A stretch of 64,000 nucleotides of DNA from positions 42,162 through 106,161 of the forward strand of contig CAZSDK010000015.1 of assembly GCA_964605655.1 (NCBI GenBank), given 5' to 3'. The position numbers were made by a program, and so were the translations under genes. Numbering within the stretch: position 1 is the first letter of the stretch; every line of letters begins with the position of its first letter. This DNA is from JAKLIX01 sp964605655. GTDB taxonomy: Bacteria; Bacteroidota; Bacteroidia; Bacteroidales; CAIXZF01. The notes beneath the pieces are model-generated. The model was not told the DNA's origin. It searched no databases and saw only the letters and a list, made by a program, of their open reading frames with translations. Below, one piece after another: positions 14,018-22,541 of this stretch.

Positions 14018-16978
14018 TCAGATCATGGCATTATAGAGCACTTCGACAGGATGCAGGGCCTGACGCCCGGTTCCGTCGTATATATGATGACGGCAGCTGG
14101 TACCCGAGGCTGCCACGATGCTCTCTGCCGCACTGTTCCTGATGGCAGGGAACAGTACCAGCTCCCCGACCTTCATCGAAAGCTCATAATGCTCCGACTC
14201 ATAGCCGAATGAACCTGCCATGCCGCAACAACCGGAAGCTATCTCCTCGACCCGGTAATTCATTGGGATTTCCATGACCTTCCTCGCCGGCAGGGTCGAC
14301 GCAAGTGACTTTTGCTGGCAGTGACCATGATACAGTATCTGTCGTGGAACGGATGAAAACTGGTCCTGACGGATATGTCCGGCCTCATATTCCTTCCAAA
14401 GGAACTCCTCTACCAGCAGACAGTTGGGCGCCAGTCGTCTGGCATCAGCCTTCAGGGGATCAGAGACCAAGTCCGGGTATTCATCCCTGAAAGAAAGGAT
14501 GGCTGAAGGCTCAATTCCGAGAAGTGGTGTCTCCCGGCTCACCTGGTCCTTCAACAATTCAACATTCTGATCAGCCAGTTTCCGGGCTTTCTTCAGCATC
14601 CCTTTGGAAATATGGGCCCGCCCGCTCTCAACATGTTCAGGGACTTCCACCTCGTATCCCAGGCGTTTCAGCAACATCACAGCCTTCATTCCGATCTCCA
14701 CATCCTGGTAGTTGGTGAACTCATCCAGGAAAAACATCACCTTCCCCTGTGAGGACAAGGAAGCCGGAATACCGGAGAAGGTCTTTCGCATCCAGCGCTT
14801 CAAAGAATGACGGTAGATTCGCGGAAGCGGCCTCTGGGGTGCAAAACCCAGCATTCTTTTTATCAGCCAGGATAAGACAGGGTTGGTGACGGAAAAGTTG
14901 TAGACTGCAGGTAAGATCATGGCTTTTCGGTGAATGGAACCGATCTTGCTGATCATTCTGCTTCTGAAGGGCACGCCATGAACATCGTACCATTGTTGCA
15001 GAAACTCAGCCTTGTACTTTGCCATGTCCACATTGGACGGACATTCTGACTTGCATCCTTTGCAGGAAAGGCAGAGATCCAAGATATCCTTGATCTCCTG
15101 GTGGTCAAAAGGATTGACTTTGTGTGAGTTGGTGAGGAACTCACGGAGTACGTTCGCTCGGGCGCGGGTTGTGTTCTTTTCGTTCCGTGTGGCCATATAA
15201 CTCGGGCACATCGTCCCTCCGATGATCTCGCTTTTCCTGCAGTCGCCTGAGCCGTTGCACTGTTCCACCGCCCTGAGGATCCCTTTGGAAGTGGAAAAAT
15301 CAAGATAGGTCTGGATCTCCCTCACCTTCTGGCCTGTCTGGTATCTCAGGAAAGCATCCATGGGTGGCGTTCCGGTGATCTTCCCCGGGTTGAAGATCCC
15401 CACCGGGTCCCATGTCCTTTTAATCTCCTTGAGCAACTCAAAGTTTTTTTCCCCGATCATCAGGGGAACAAACTCTCCTCTTAACCTGCCATCACCATGT
15501 TCTCCACTCAGAGAACCCCTGTATTTCTTAACAATATGAGCGATTTCTGTCGGAACTTTCCGGAAAAGCTCCCTGTCATGCGGGTTCTTCAGGTCCAGTA
15601 CCGGCTTCAGATGCAGTTCTCCCGTAGCTATGTGGGCATAATACACGCAGTCCAGCCCGTTTTGATCCAGTATCTTCATGAAGTCCTTCATATAGGAAGG
15701 AAGATCCTGCGGACTGACAGCCGTATCTTCGATCATGGTCACCGGTTTGGCATCTCCTGGCACATTCGACAGGAGACCCAGCCCCGCCTTTCTGAGGGCC
15801 CATACTTTATTCATGTCGGGTCCTTTCACCACGGGAAAATGGTATCCGTAGCCGGCTTCCCTGAAGGCTTTCTCCATAGCCCGGGTGAGCTGGTCGATCT
15901 CTTCCCCGATCTCGCTCATAAACTCTACCACAAGGATGGCAGCCGGCTCCCCTTCAATGAAAAAACGGTTCTTCCTCTGGGTAATATTCTCCTTGGTACA
16001 CTCAATGATGATATGATCGATGAGCTCTACTGAGGCAGGCTTGAACTTTAAAGCCACCAGGTTCCCTTCAAAAGCCTCCTCCAGGGTGTGGCAATGGACA
16101 CATACCAGCGCCTTTTCCTTTGGAGGAAGGGGAACCAGGTTCAGGGTTATCTCCGTCATAAACACCAGGGTCCCCTCTGACCCTGCAATCAACTTACTGA
16201 AATTGAACCATTTCCTTTCACCGCTCCCCGTATGGGAGGCCCCTTCCTCGATGAACGGTTCCATATCAAGCAACAGGTCAATGGCATAGCCTGTGTTCCT
16301 TCTCTTGATATCAGGATGAGGGTACTCCTTACGAATCTCCTCCCTGACGGCAGCATCCTTCAACATCCCGGAGATATGCCTGTATATCTCCCCTTCCAGG
16401 GTATCGGGCCTGCACTTCTTGTCAAACTCATGAACATCAATATCATGAAAATGCACCTCTGATCCGTCACTCAGGTACCCTTTCACTGCCAGAGTGTGGT
16501 CACGTGTGGACCCGTAAAGGATCGAATGGGCGCCACAGGAATTATTGCCTACCATGCCACCGATCATACAACGGTTAGAGGTCGAAGTCTCCGGTCCGAA
16601 AAACAATCCGTAGGGTTCCAGTGTCTTGTTAAGCTCATCCAACACCACACCGGGCTCCACCCTGACCCATCGTTCCTCCGGATTGATTTCCAGCACCCTT
16701 GTCATATAACGCGACACATCCACCACGATCCCTGATCCGACGACCTGTCCGGCCAGTGAGGTCCCTGCAGTCCGGGGAATAAGTGGCAACCTGTGCTGCC
16801 TGGCAAATTCGATTAAAATACGGATGTCTTCCTTTACCTTGGGCCTGGCGACAGCCAGAGGTTTTTCCCGGTAAACGGAAGCATCGGTGGAATACATGAG
16901 CAGGGTGGACTCATCCAGGAAAATATCACCCCTGAACCTGGAAAGAAGCCAGGGAAGGTTGTCATGCAGTACGCTCAT
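14018..16978 (-). CDS. FAD-linked oxidase / Fe-S / CCG-domain fusion (YdiJ-type D-2-hydroxyglutarate dehydrogenase candidate)
   Basis: A 986-residue fusion. Residues 20-240 form the FAD-binding PCMH domain (IPRTAGTSLAGQ, MIGGMVGNNSCGAHSILYGSTRD), 250-530 the FAD-linked oxidase C-domain (GEHGDGRLRGEF). Cys-rich segments follow (CNGSGDCRK near 570, CLSCKGCKSECP near 640) that bind Fe-S clusters. Residues about 720-980 carry the CCG domain with GCCGMAGSFGYE. This layout and length match YdiJ-type D-2-hydroxyglutarate dehydrogenases, with D-lactate or glycolate oxidases as alternatives. It sits next to a DUF1338 gene whose known product is D-2-hydroxyglutarate. A strong promoter and hairpin precede it. 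Confidence 0.82.
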   Translation of the reverse strand: MSVLHDNLPWLLSRFRGDIFLDESTLLMYSTDASVYREKPLAVARPKVKEDIRILIEFARQHRLPLIPRTAGTSLAGQVVGSGIVVDVSRYMTRVLEINPEERWVRVEPGVVLDELNKTLEPYGLFFGPETSTSNRCMIGGMVGNNSCGAHSILYGSTRDHTLAVKGYLSDGSEVHFHDIDVHEFDKKCRPDTLEGEIYRHISGMLKDAAVREEIRKEYPHPDIKRRNTGYAIDLLLDMEPFIEEGASHTGSGERKWFNFSKLIAGSEGTLVFMTEITLNLVPLPPKEKALVCVHCHTLEEAFEGNLVALKFKPASVELIDHIIIECTKENITQRKNRFFIEGEPAAILVVEFMSEIGEEIDQLTRAMEKAFREAGYGYHFPVVKGPDMNKVWALRKAGLGLLSNVPGDAKPVTMIEDTAVSPQDLPSYMKDFMKILDQNGLDCVYYAHIATGELHLKPVLDLKNPHDRELFRKVPTEIAHIVKKYRGSLSGEHGDGRLRGEFVPLMIGEKNFELLKEIKRTWDPVGIFNPGKITGTPPMDAFLRYQTGQKVREIQTYLDFSTSKGILRAVEQCNGSGDCRKSEIIGGTMCPSYMATRNEKNTTRARANVLREFLTNSHKVNPFDHQEIKDILDLCLSCKGCKSECPSNVDMAKYKAEFLQQWYDVHGVPFRSRMISKIGSIHRKAMILPAVYNFSVTNPVLSWLIKRMLGFAPQRPLPRIYRHSLKRWMRKTFSGIPASLSSQGKVMFFLDEFTNYQDVEIGMKAVMLLKRLGYEVEVPEHVESGRAHISKGMLKKARKLADQNVELLKDQVSRETPLLGIEPSAILSFRDEYPDLVSDPLKADARRLAPNCLLVEEFLWKEYEAGHIRQDQFSSVPRQILYHGHCQQKSLASTLPARKVMEIPMNYRVEEIASGCCGMAGSFGYESEHYELSMKVGELVLFPAIRNSAAESIVAASGTSCRHHIYDGTGRQALHPVEVLYNAMI

Positions 16979-16995
16979 ATTCTTTATTTTATAAG

Positions 16996-17020
16996 AAAGC
17001 AGACCGCTAAAGTCTGCTTT
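16996..17020. promoter_or_regulatory. Inverted repeat in the YdiJ-like gene leader (possible operator)
   Basis: AAAGCAGAC (16996-17004) and GTCTGCTTT (17012-17020) are perfect complements around a 7-base loop. The element is directly downstream of the -7 box, within the first bases of the transcript, so it can be an operator for a repressor or a 5' RNA hairpin. Confidence 0.55.
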
Positions 17021-17021
17021 A

Positions 17022-17051
17022 CAAAGGTAAAGAATAAGGCTTGGCTTACAA
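17022..17051 (-). promoter_or_regulatory. Promoter of the YdiJ-like gene
   Basis: On the minus strand TTG (17051-17049), 19 bases, then TACCTTTG (17029-17022): full Bacteroidota consensus with correct spacing. It lies in the 129-base gap between the DUF1338 and dehydrogenase genes, so the dehydrogenase can be expressed apart from DUF1338. Confidence 0.65.
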
Positions 17052-17107
17052 GAGAATCAAAGGGATATCAACAGCAGTCCTGCTAACCCGAACTGCGTCG
17101 TACGGAA

Positions 17108-17908
17108 CTACTTATTGTCGGTAGACTCAAAGATCTTGTCGGCCGATTGGGCGATGAAACCCGAATACAATTTCCCGTCAGCATCGGGATAACGACGGGC
17201 AAATTCATAATAACAGGCAGGGATCTCGTAATCACCTTCAATAAAGGAGATCAGCTTCCTTCCGGCACGTGTGCTCGACTGTTCCAGCAATTCGGCAGGA
17301 GTGCCTTTGACCTCTCCCCCGCTGTCGTTGAGCTGAAAGCCTTTGACTTTCAGAAACTGGTTCACCTTTTGAACGCTGTCCAGATTCTTCAGGAAGTTGA
17401 CACTGACCGTAAAATGATTCGCACAGAAGCCCCACGCATAGACCCAGGCAGCGTATTCAGATTCCTTCCGGAGCTTGTCATATACCTGGTAGGACGGGAC
17501 CTTCCATAGCCGGCCTGAGTAGATCAACTCGCCGGAACCCAAGCGGTCGGCAGGGACCTGGTCCACGATCTCCCTGACAGTATCCTGCAGAAATGTACTG
17601 AAATCACCGGTCACCAGCTGGGAAATGAAAACACGGGGTGCTTCTTTGTCGGTCTGGTGTTCATAATGTTTCGCAAAAAGGTGTTTCTCTTCAAACACAT
17701 ATTCACCTTTCAGCTCATAACCGGCTGCAAGAAAGGGCTTTGAAAGAACATCCACCGATATCCTGGGATCATCGAAAGTCCTGAAGGCAATATGATCGTT
17801 CACGACCTTTTCTCCTTCGGCAAGAAAGGCATCATAGACCAAACGGGCATGGGGATTGTCCTCGGTGTACATTTTCCAGAGACGTTCAAAAATTGTGTTG
17901 GCTTCCAT
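17108..17908 (-). CDS. DUF1338 protein, 2-oxoadipate dioxygenase/decarboxylase (HglS) family
   Basis: A 266-residue vicinal-oxygen-chelate-like enzyme. Characterised HglS converts 2-oxoadipate and O2 to D-2-hydroxyglutarate and CO2 in lysine breakdown. The metal ligands of the family are recognisable as H39 (in DHIAFRT), H165 (in CANHFTVS) and E235 (in CYYEFARR), and R43, four residues after the first His, matches the substrate-binding Arg. The chain is shorter than HglS (about 460) but is typical for the Bacteroidota and plant branch. It lies between the lipoate ligase and the YdiJ-like dehydrogenase, which would use its product. O2 dependence is odd next to HydF in the same genome. Confidence 0.85.
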   Translation of the reverse strand: MEANTIFERLWKMYTEDNPHARLVYDAFLAEGEKVVNDHIAFRTFDDPRISVDVLSKPFLAAGYELKGEYVFEEKHLFAKHYEHQTDKEAPRVFISQLVTGDFSTFLQDTVREIVDQVPADRLGSGELIYSGRLWKVPSYQVYDKLRKESEYAAWVYAWGFCANHFTVSVNFLKNLDSVQKVNQFLKVKGFQLNDSGGEVKGTPAELLEQSSTRAGRKLISFIEGDYEIPACYYEFARRYPDADGKLYSGFIAQSADKIFESTDNK

Positions 17909-17963
17909 ATCTGTTTCTAATGTTTCCTTACCAAACAGTTAAGAACGTCTTTTGTTTGACAGG

Positions 17964-18944
17964 TCAAAACATACCGTCGATGAATTCGCTTTTTTCAACT
18001 TGGAGGAGATACAATCCGATTTCTATGGACGACAGCCGCTCTCCCACGGCACGCTTCTCGTGCCGGCATCCCTTAAGAAGGTCTTCCAGTTCCTCGGTGT
18101 CTCGGGTATTGAAAAAATCACCGAAAATTTTGATATTCCGTATGATACCATTCTCCACATCCAGGTCAAACTCAATCTTGCCGCCTTTGGTTTTAACAAA
18201 CCTCTGAAAGGTATATTTGGGCGAATATCCGAAATTCCAATCCCAGGTACCGTACTTCTGATCGACCAGCGACTGTATTCTTGCCTTATCTTCTGTGGTG
18301 AGCTCATAGGAAACCGCATCCGGGTACATTTCCTGGATATGATCCATGATAAGGTCCTTGAAATCAAGAATATTCAGAGGCTTCGAAAGGTGCTCGCTAA
18401 TGTTAGTCACCCGGCTTCTCACCGACTTGACCGCCTTATCCTGGAATTTCAAAGGATCCACGTTCAGAGCAGCAGTCAGATCGGTCATCACCGAAGAAAA
18501 AAGAAGGGTGCCGTGATGCAACACCCGGTTCTTGTAAACATGCTCGGCATTACCTGAGAATTTCCTTCCTTCTATGGTCAGATCATTCCTTCCTTCGAAA
18601 CGGGCATCGATATCCAGTTTCCTCAAAACATCCAGGATGGGCAAGGTATACTTATGAAAATCAACCAGTTGATTAGCCTCTCCATTCATGATGAACGTGA
18701 AATTAAGATTCCCCAGGTCATGAAAAACAGTTCCTCCGCCCGACAGTCGCCTAACCACTTTGATTTTATTTTGTCTGACGAAATCCACATTGATCTCCGC
18801 CAGGGCATTCTGATGTTTTCCAACGATGATGGAGGGAGCATTCCGCCACAGCGTGAACAGGTCGTCAGAAAATTCTTTCAGCAGGTACTCCTCGGTAGCC
18901 AGGTTAAAATAAGGATCGGTGGAGGGATAAAAGATGCAAAGCAT
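17964..18944 (-). CDS. lplA: Lipoate-protein ligase A
   Basis: A 326-residue ligase that activates lipoate with ATP and attaches it to lipoyl domains or GcvH. The catalytic domain (residues 1-240) shows RRLSGGGTVFHDLGNLNFTF (65-84) and IEGRKFSGNA with the conserved Lys, and a C-terminal accessory domain (about 250-326) completes the full LplA length. The first residues MLCIFYPSTDPYFNLATEEYLL are a standard start. DUF1338 follows by 55 bases on the same strand; lipoylated 2-oxoacid dehydrogenases act in the same 2-oxoadipate/2-oxoglutarate area, so the link may be functional but is inference. Confidence 0.92.
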   Translation of the reverse strand: MLCIFYPSTDPYFNLATEEYLLKEFSDDLFTLWRNAPSIIVGKHQNALAEINVDFVRQNKIKVVRRLSGGGTVFHDLGNLNFTFIMNGEANQLVDFHKYTLPILDVLRKLDIDARFEGRNDLTIEGRKFSGNAEHVYKNRVLHHGTLLFSSVMTDLTAALNVDPLKFQDKAVKSVRSRVTNISEHLSKPLNILDFKDLIMDHIQEMYPDAVSYELTTEDKARIQSLVDQKYGTWDWNFGYSPKYTFQRFVKTKGGKIEFDLDVENGIIRNIKIFGDFFNTRDTEELEDLLKGCRHEKRAVGERLSSIEIGLYLLQVEKSEFIDGMF

Positions 18945-19070
18945 ACAGGTGAATTTTGATTGCTAAAATACTGATTTTTGAAGTGTACGGGTAAAATTGC
19001 CGGTTAGTCTCCGTTCACTGAGATACTCAGGTACAGGCCAGAATTCACTATCTTTATCATCGAATAACGG

Positions 19071-20090
19071 ATGAATAAGATGAAAAAGATCATACGGAGT
19101 CTTTGCCTTTTCACTGAGAACCCGGGTGAAAATTCCCTGCTCAGGTTATCATACCTCAGAAAGATACTGGAAGAGGCAGGTTTTGAGATACAAACTCGCA
19201 GGCTCGTGACAGGAGGAAAAACCATCAAAGAGCTGAATCATTTCCGGGAAGATCGGGAACTTTTCCTGGGTGCCGGCACGCTGAGCAGGGAACAGGTCAA
19301 CACTCAGTTGGAGGATTACCTCAGTGCAGGGATGATCTCTTTCAACCTGGAGATCCATGACCGGGTGAGCAGGGAAGACGTCGATATTCTTTTCCGTTTG
19401 ATTACTCAGAAGGCAGAAAAGACCTTCCTTTTTTCATATACCTTTTCAAACCCGGTTTCCACTCCCTATTTCCCGGCAGCCCACTTTGGAAGGGACGGAT
19501 TTTCCCTGGGACTCCAGCCCACCGACCTCTCGGAAGGCTGTGACAGCCTGCATACCTGGCTATACAGGACTCGTGAAGTCTGGTATGAGCTTCTTTCCAT
19601 CCTGGAAGACGAGCCTGATTTCCTGGGTATTGACTCCTCCATTGCCCCCATGTATTCGGGCGACAGTAGCCTGGTTCATCTCATCAACAGGACCCGTGGT
19701 TCTTTTGAGCAGGCCGTGACCAGCGACGTCTTTGTGAGCCTTTCCAGGTTCATCAAAGAAGAAAATCCCAAGCCCGTCGGACTGTGTGGCATCATGTTCC
19801 CCTGCCTGGAAGATTTCCTGCTGGCGGATGAATATGAGAAAGGTGCTTTTTCAATTGAAAGAAACATCTTCCTTTCCCTGCACTCCGGCCTGGGTATCGA
19901 CACCTATCCGGTAGGAACGGATGAAGACCCTGAAAGGATCCGGCAGATCCTGAACCTGCTGATGGCCCTGTCGCAGAAATATGGAAAACCTTTGTCAGCC
20001 CGGTTCATTTCCGACGGCAAGACCCGCATCGGACAGAAGAGCGATTTTCAAAACAAATTTTTAAAAGATGTGGTGATTCGTCCTTTATAA
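19071..20090 (+). CDS. DUF711 family protein
   Basis: A 339-residue cytosolic protein (an alternative start is M4 at 19080). The DUF711/UPF0210 pattern is visible: an N-terminal S-x-R-x-x-x-L-R-K-I-L-E-E-A-G-F-E-I-Q-T-R-R, FLGAGTL, and FLGIDSSIAPMYSGDSSL in the second half. Some relatives adopt a pyruvate formate-lyase-like barrel, but this branch is shorter than the usual 450 residues and no biochemical role is established. It is a single gene between lplA (divergent) and the secreted NHL protein. Confidence 0.75.
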   Translation: MNKMKKIIRSLCLFTENPGENSLLRLSYLRKILEEAGFEIQTRRLVTGGKTIKELNHFREDRELFLGAGTLSREQVNTQLEDYLSAGMISFNLEIHDRVSREDVDILFRLITQKAEKTFLFSYTFSNPVSTPYFPAAHFGRDGFSLGLQPTDLSEGCDSLHTWLYRTREVWYELLSILEDEPDFLGIDSSIAPMYSGDSSLVHLINRTRGSFEQAVTSDVFVSLSRFIKEENPKPVGLCGIMFPCLEDFLLADEYEKGAFSIERNIFLSLHSGLGIDTYPVGTDEDPERIRQILNLLMALSQKYGKPLSARFISDGKTRIGQKSDFQNKFLKDVVIRPL

Positions 20091-20197
20091 ACATCAATGT
20101 TGAATATATAAAATATCCATACAAACACTGTTCATACCAACCATGAATGATAATAATGGATATTCCATTTGACCGATAAAATCAAAATTATTACCAG

Positions 20198-21595
20198 ATG
20201 AAAACCCAAAGGGCTATCTCTTTACTTTCGACATTCCTTATACTAGGAAGCCTGCAGGCACAACAACCCATGGTGAGCACCTGTATGGGCACCGGTCAGC
20301 CCGGCCTGGTGAACGGCAGCATCGACTCAGCCCGGCTCAACCATCCTTTCGGACTCTTTTATGCCACGGACGGCAGTTTGTACGTGGCTGACGCCAACAA
20401 CCACTGTATCAGGCTCATATACCCGAATTCACAGGCAAGTACCCTGGCTGGCACCGGTGTCGCCGGGTTTCAGGACGGGCCACTGCTCACTGCCCGTTTC
20501 AACAGTCCTTCCGGCCTTTGCGTCGATGCCGATTCAGGGATTGTGTATGTGTGTGATTTCCAGAACCAGCGCATCAGGAAGATACAGAACGGGATGGTAA
20601 GCACCCTCGCAGGGACAGGCGTGGCGGGTTACCTCGACGGGCCAGGTTCCCAGGCACAGTTCAACTACCCCCGGGGTATCTGCCGTGATGCCCAGGGAAA
20701 TCTTTATATTGCTGACAGCTGGAATCACCGTATCAGGAAGATCACTCCCGACGGAACCGTGAGCACCTACGCCGGAGGCGGATCAGCCATGGGAGTCGGT
20801 TCTATCGGTTCTTTGCTCGACGGACAAGACACCGCAGCCCGGTTCTACACACCCTCCGGCATCACCATCGACCTGCAGGGCAACCTCTATGTTGCCGATG
20901 CCTACAACCACCGCATCAGGAAAATAGACACCCAGCAGCTGGTCACTACCCTGGCAGGCAGCGGTCCCACCGGACAGAACCAGGGCGGCTTCCAGGACGG
21001 ACCCGCCAACACGGCCCGTTTCAACACGCCTACCGAAGTCTTTTATACCTGCTGTTACTGTCCCGATAACGGAGAAGCCGTGTTTGTCTCCGATACCTAT
21101 AACAACAGGATCAGGGCCGTCAGGCAGTTGACCGGCAGTCCTTACGTTTCCACCTATGCAGGCACCGGACAGGCCGGTTTTGTAGACGGACCGGCCGATT
21201 CAGCCCGCTTCAATTACCCCAGGGGACTGTCAGGAATCTTTGGTAATGCCAGTTGTTTCATGTTTCTGGCCGACTACAACAATAACGTCATCCGCTCCAT
21301 TCATGATTACTTCACGGGAATGGATGAGGAAAACAGCATTTCCCGGAAGGTAAAAGTATACCCCAACCCTTGTTCCGGGTCGCTCTATGTGGCGATAGAA
21401 GGTCATTCTGCTTCGACCTTGCGTCTCGAGTTGTATGACATCCTGGGCAGAAGGGTGATCCAACCGGTTGAATCCGGAGAAAGCAAGGCCGTCCTGGATT
21501 TATCAGGCCTGAAGGACGGATGGTACCTGCTGAAGGTTATTTTTTCGGATGGCATTATCCTTACGTCGAAAGTGATCCTCAGGGCTTCGAATTAA
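20198..21595 (+). CDS. Secreted NHL-repeat beta-propeller protein with T9SS sorting domain
   Basis: A 465-residue exported protein. A signal peptide (1-21, ending LQAQ) is followed by five to six NHL repeats (residues about 25-365), each with G-T-G-x-x-G-x-x-D-G-x-x-x-x-A-R-F-N-x-P-x-G and N-H-R-I-R-K-I endings. The C-terminal 80 residues are a type A type IX secretion signal (VYPNPCSGSLYVAIEG, Y-D-I-L-G-R-R-V, G-W-Y-L-L-K-V), so the protein is moved across the outer membrane and released or anchored. Ligand unknown. A repeat array begins two bases after its stop codon. Confidence 0.9.
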   Translation: MKTQRAISLLSTFLILGSLQAQQPMVSTCMGTGQPGLVNGSIDSARLNHPFGLFYATDGSLYVADANNHCIRLIYPNSQASTLAGTGVAGFQDGPLLTARFNSPSGLCVDADSGIVYVCDFQNQRIRKIQNGMVSTLAGTGVAGYLDGPGSQAQFNYPRGICRDAQGNLYIADSWNHRIRKITPDGTVSTYAGGGSAMGVGSIGSLLDGQDTAARFYTPSGITIDLQGNLYVADAYNHRIRKIDTQQLVTTLAGSGPTGQNQGGFQDGPANTARFNTPTEVFYTCCYCPDNGEAVFVSDTYNNRIRAVRQLTGSPYVSTYAGTGQAGFVDGPADSARFNYPRGLSGIFGNASCFMFLADYNNNVIRSIHDYFTGMDEENSISRKVKVYPNPCSGSLYVAIEGHSASTLRLELYDILGRRVIQPVESGESKAVLDLSGLKDGWYLLKVIFSDGIILTSKVILRASN

Positions 21596-21596
21596 G

Positions 21597-21722
21597 CTGA
21601 GATACCTCAGCAATTGTGCCTCATGAACCGGCAACAACCTTTCCACAGCCCTATTTTCCACTTTCCTCACCTTATCTTAAGTGACCTAAGTGCCTTAAGT
21701 GGTTATCATCACCACTTAGGAA
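21597..21722. repeat. GxxExxY-fragment array, copy 1 (126 bp)
   Basis: This 126-base unit is nearly identical (about four mismatches seen) to 22006-22131. On the minus strand the first part encodes the PVHEAQLL stretch of a GxxExxY protein; the second part is a CTTAAGTG/CACTTAAG-rich palindromic spacer. It ends at the assembly gap. Confidence 0.85.
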
Positions 21723-21822
21723 NNNNNNNNNNNNNNNNNNNNNNNNNNNNNNNNNNNNNNNNNNNNNNNNNNNNNNNNNNNNNNNNNNNNNNNNNNNNNN
21801 NNNNNNNNNNNNNNNNNNNNNN
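21723..21822. other. Assembly gap (100 N)
   Basis: Exactly 100 unknown bases, the usual placeholder for a scaffold join of unknown size. Both sides carry the same repeat, so the gap is best explained by a tandem array that the assembler could not cross. The real number of copies is unknown. Confidence 0.95.
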
Positions 21823-21890
21823 CACCTTATCTTAAGTGACCTAAGTGCCTTAAGTGGTTATCATCACCACTTAGGAACTTAAGGGCACTT
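21823..21890. repeat. GxxExxY-fragment array, partial spacer copy
   Basis: Starts with CACCTTATCTTAAGTGACCT, identical to the second half of the 126-base units, and carries on into CTTAAGGGCACTTAG. It is the spacer part of another repeat whose coding part is lost in the gap. Confidence 0.8.
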
Positions 21891-21893
21891 AGT

Positions 21894-22067
21894 TTATTGA
21901 AACGGAAGTGATCCAAACATCTTCGTGACCATTGCTTTCTGCCCCTCTTTGAAGATATTGGTGCAATTGAAATTGATTAACAGACCCTTTGGCCTTTCCA
22001 ATAACCTGAGATACGTCAGCAATTGTGCCTCATGAACCGGCAACGACCTTTCCACAGACCTATTTTC
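21894..22067 (-). pseudogene. GxxExxY protein, C-terminal fragment
   Basis: The minus strand encodes about 50 residues (PVHEAQLLTYLRLLERPKG then LLINFNCTNIFKEGQ, ending at a TAA at 21896-21894) that match the C-terminal end of GxxExxY (PD-(D/E)XK-like) proteins. The N-terminal half with the G-x-x-E-x-x-Y motif and the nuclease-like residues is absent. It lies in a tandem array with another fragment at 21597. Function as a protein is unlikely. Confidence 0.75.
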
Positions 22068-22131
22068 CACTTTCCTCACCTTATCTTAAGTGACCTAAGT
22101 GCCTTAAGTGGTTATCATCACCACTTAGGAA
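22006..22131. repeat. GxxExxY-fragment array, copy 2 (126 bp)
   Basis: Second full copy of the unit at 21597-21722. It overlaps the coding part of the GxxExxY fragment and ends in the same CCACTTAGGAA spacer. Confidence 0.85.
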
Positions 22132-22222
22132 TTATAGTCACTTATATAGATGCAGAAAAAGCAGAATCTGGAATCTGGAAAAACAATTTCCAGAGCGACC
22201 TTTCCCCTGACTCAAAACGGTC

Positions 22223-22531
22223 CTATGGCAACATCTTGATCACCAACACCCTGAACAAGCCTTCTCCCTTATTGCACCAGCTTCTTGGCACAGAAGAAAG
22301 TACGGAAATATAGTGGTCCCTTTCCATAAGGAAGCTTTCGTCTCCGGCCGTCAGCCCTGCCCTGCCTTCCAGCACATAAAAGACCACATCCACCGGGTTG
22401 GTGTGGGTTGCCAGGGTTTCGCCCGGCTGCAACTGAAGATGGATGACCTCTGTCCGGCCGGCAGAAAAAAGTATCCTTCCGTCGAGGGCAGCTGGTACTG
22501 CGGGGGCCTGGCCCGGTGTCATGACTTTCAT
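22223..22531 (-). CDS. Small cupin-domain protein
   Basis: A 102-residue single-domain cupin (small beta-barrel). Cupin motif 1 is present as the segment G-E-T-L-A-T-H-T-N-P-V-D-V-V-F-Y-V-L-E-G, with one of the usual two metal His residues in HTNPVD, and motif 2 is weak (ISVLSSVPRSWCNKGEG). The longer upstream frame overlaps the protease gene, so the ATG at 22531, 10 bases after the protease stop, is preferred. Likely co-transcribed with the S41 protease; ligand and activity unknown. Confidence 0.75.
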   Translation of the reverse strand: MKVMTPGQAPAVPAALDGRILFSAGRTEVIHLQLQPGETLATHTNPVDVVFYVLEGRAGLTAGDESFLMERDHYISVLSSVPRSWCNKGEGLFRVLVIKMLP

Positions 22532-22541
22532 GATGGGGATA

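Noticed and set aside
21614..21835. Open frame crossing the N gap
   Set aside because: The frame is made of gap symbols and repeat DNA; it has no real coding support.
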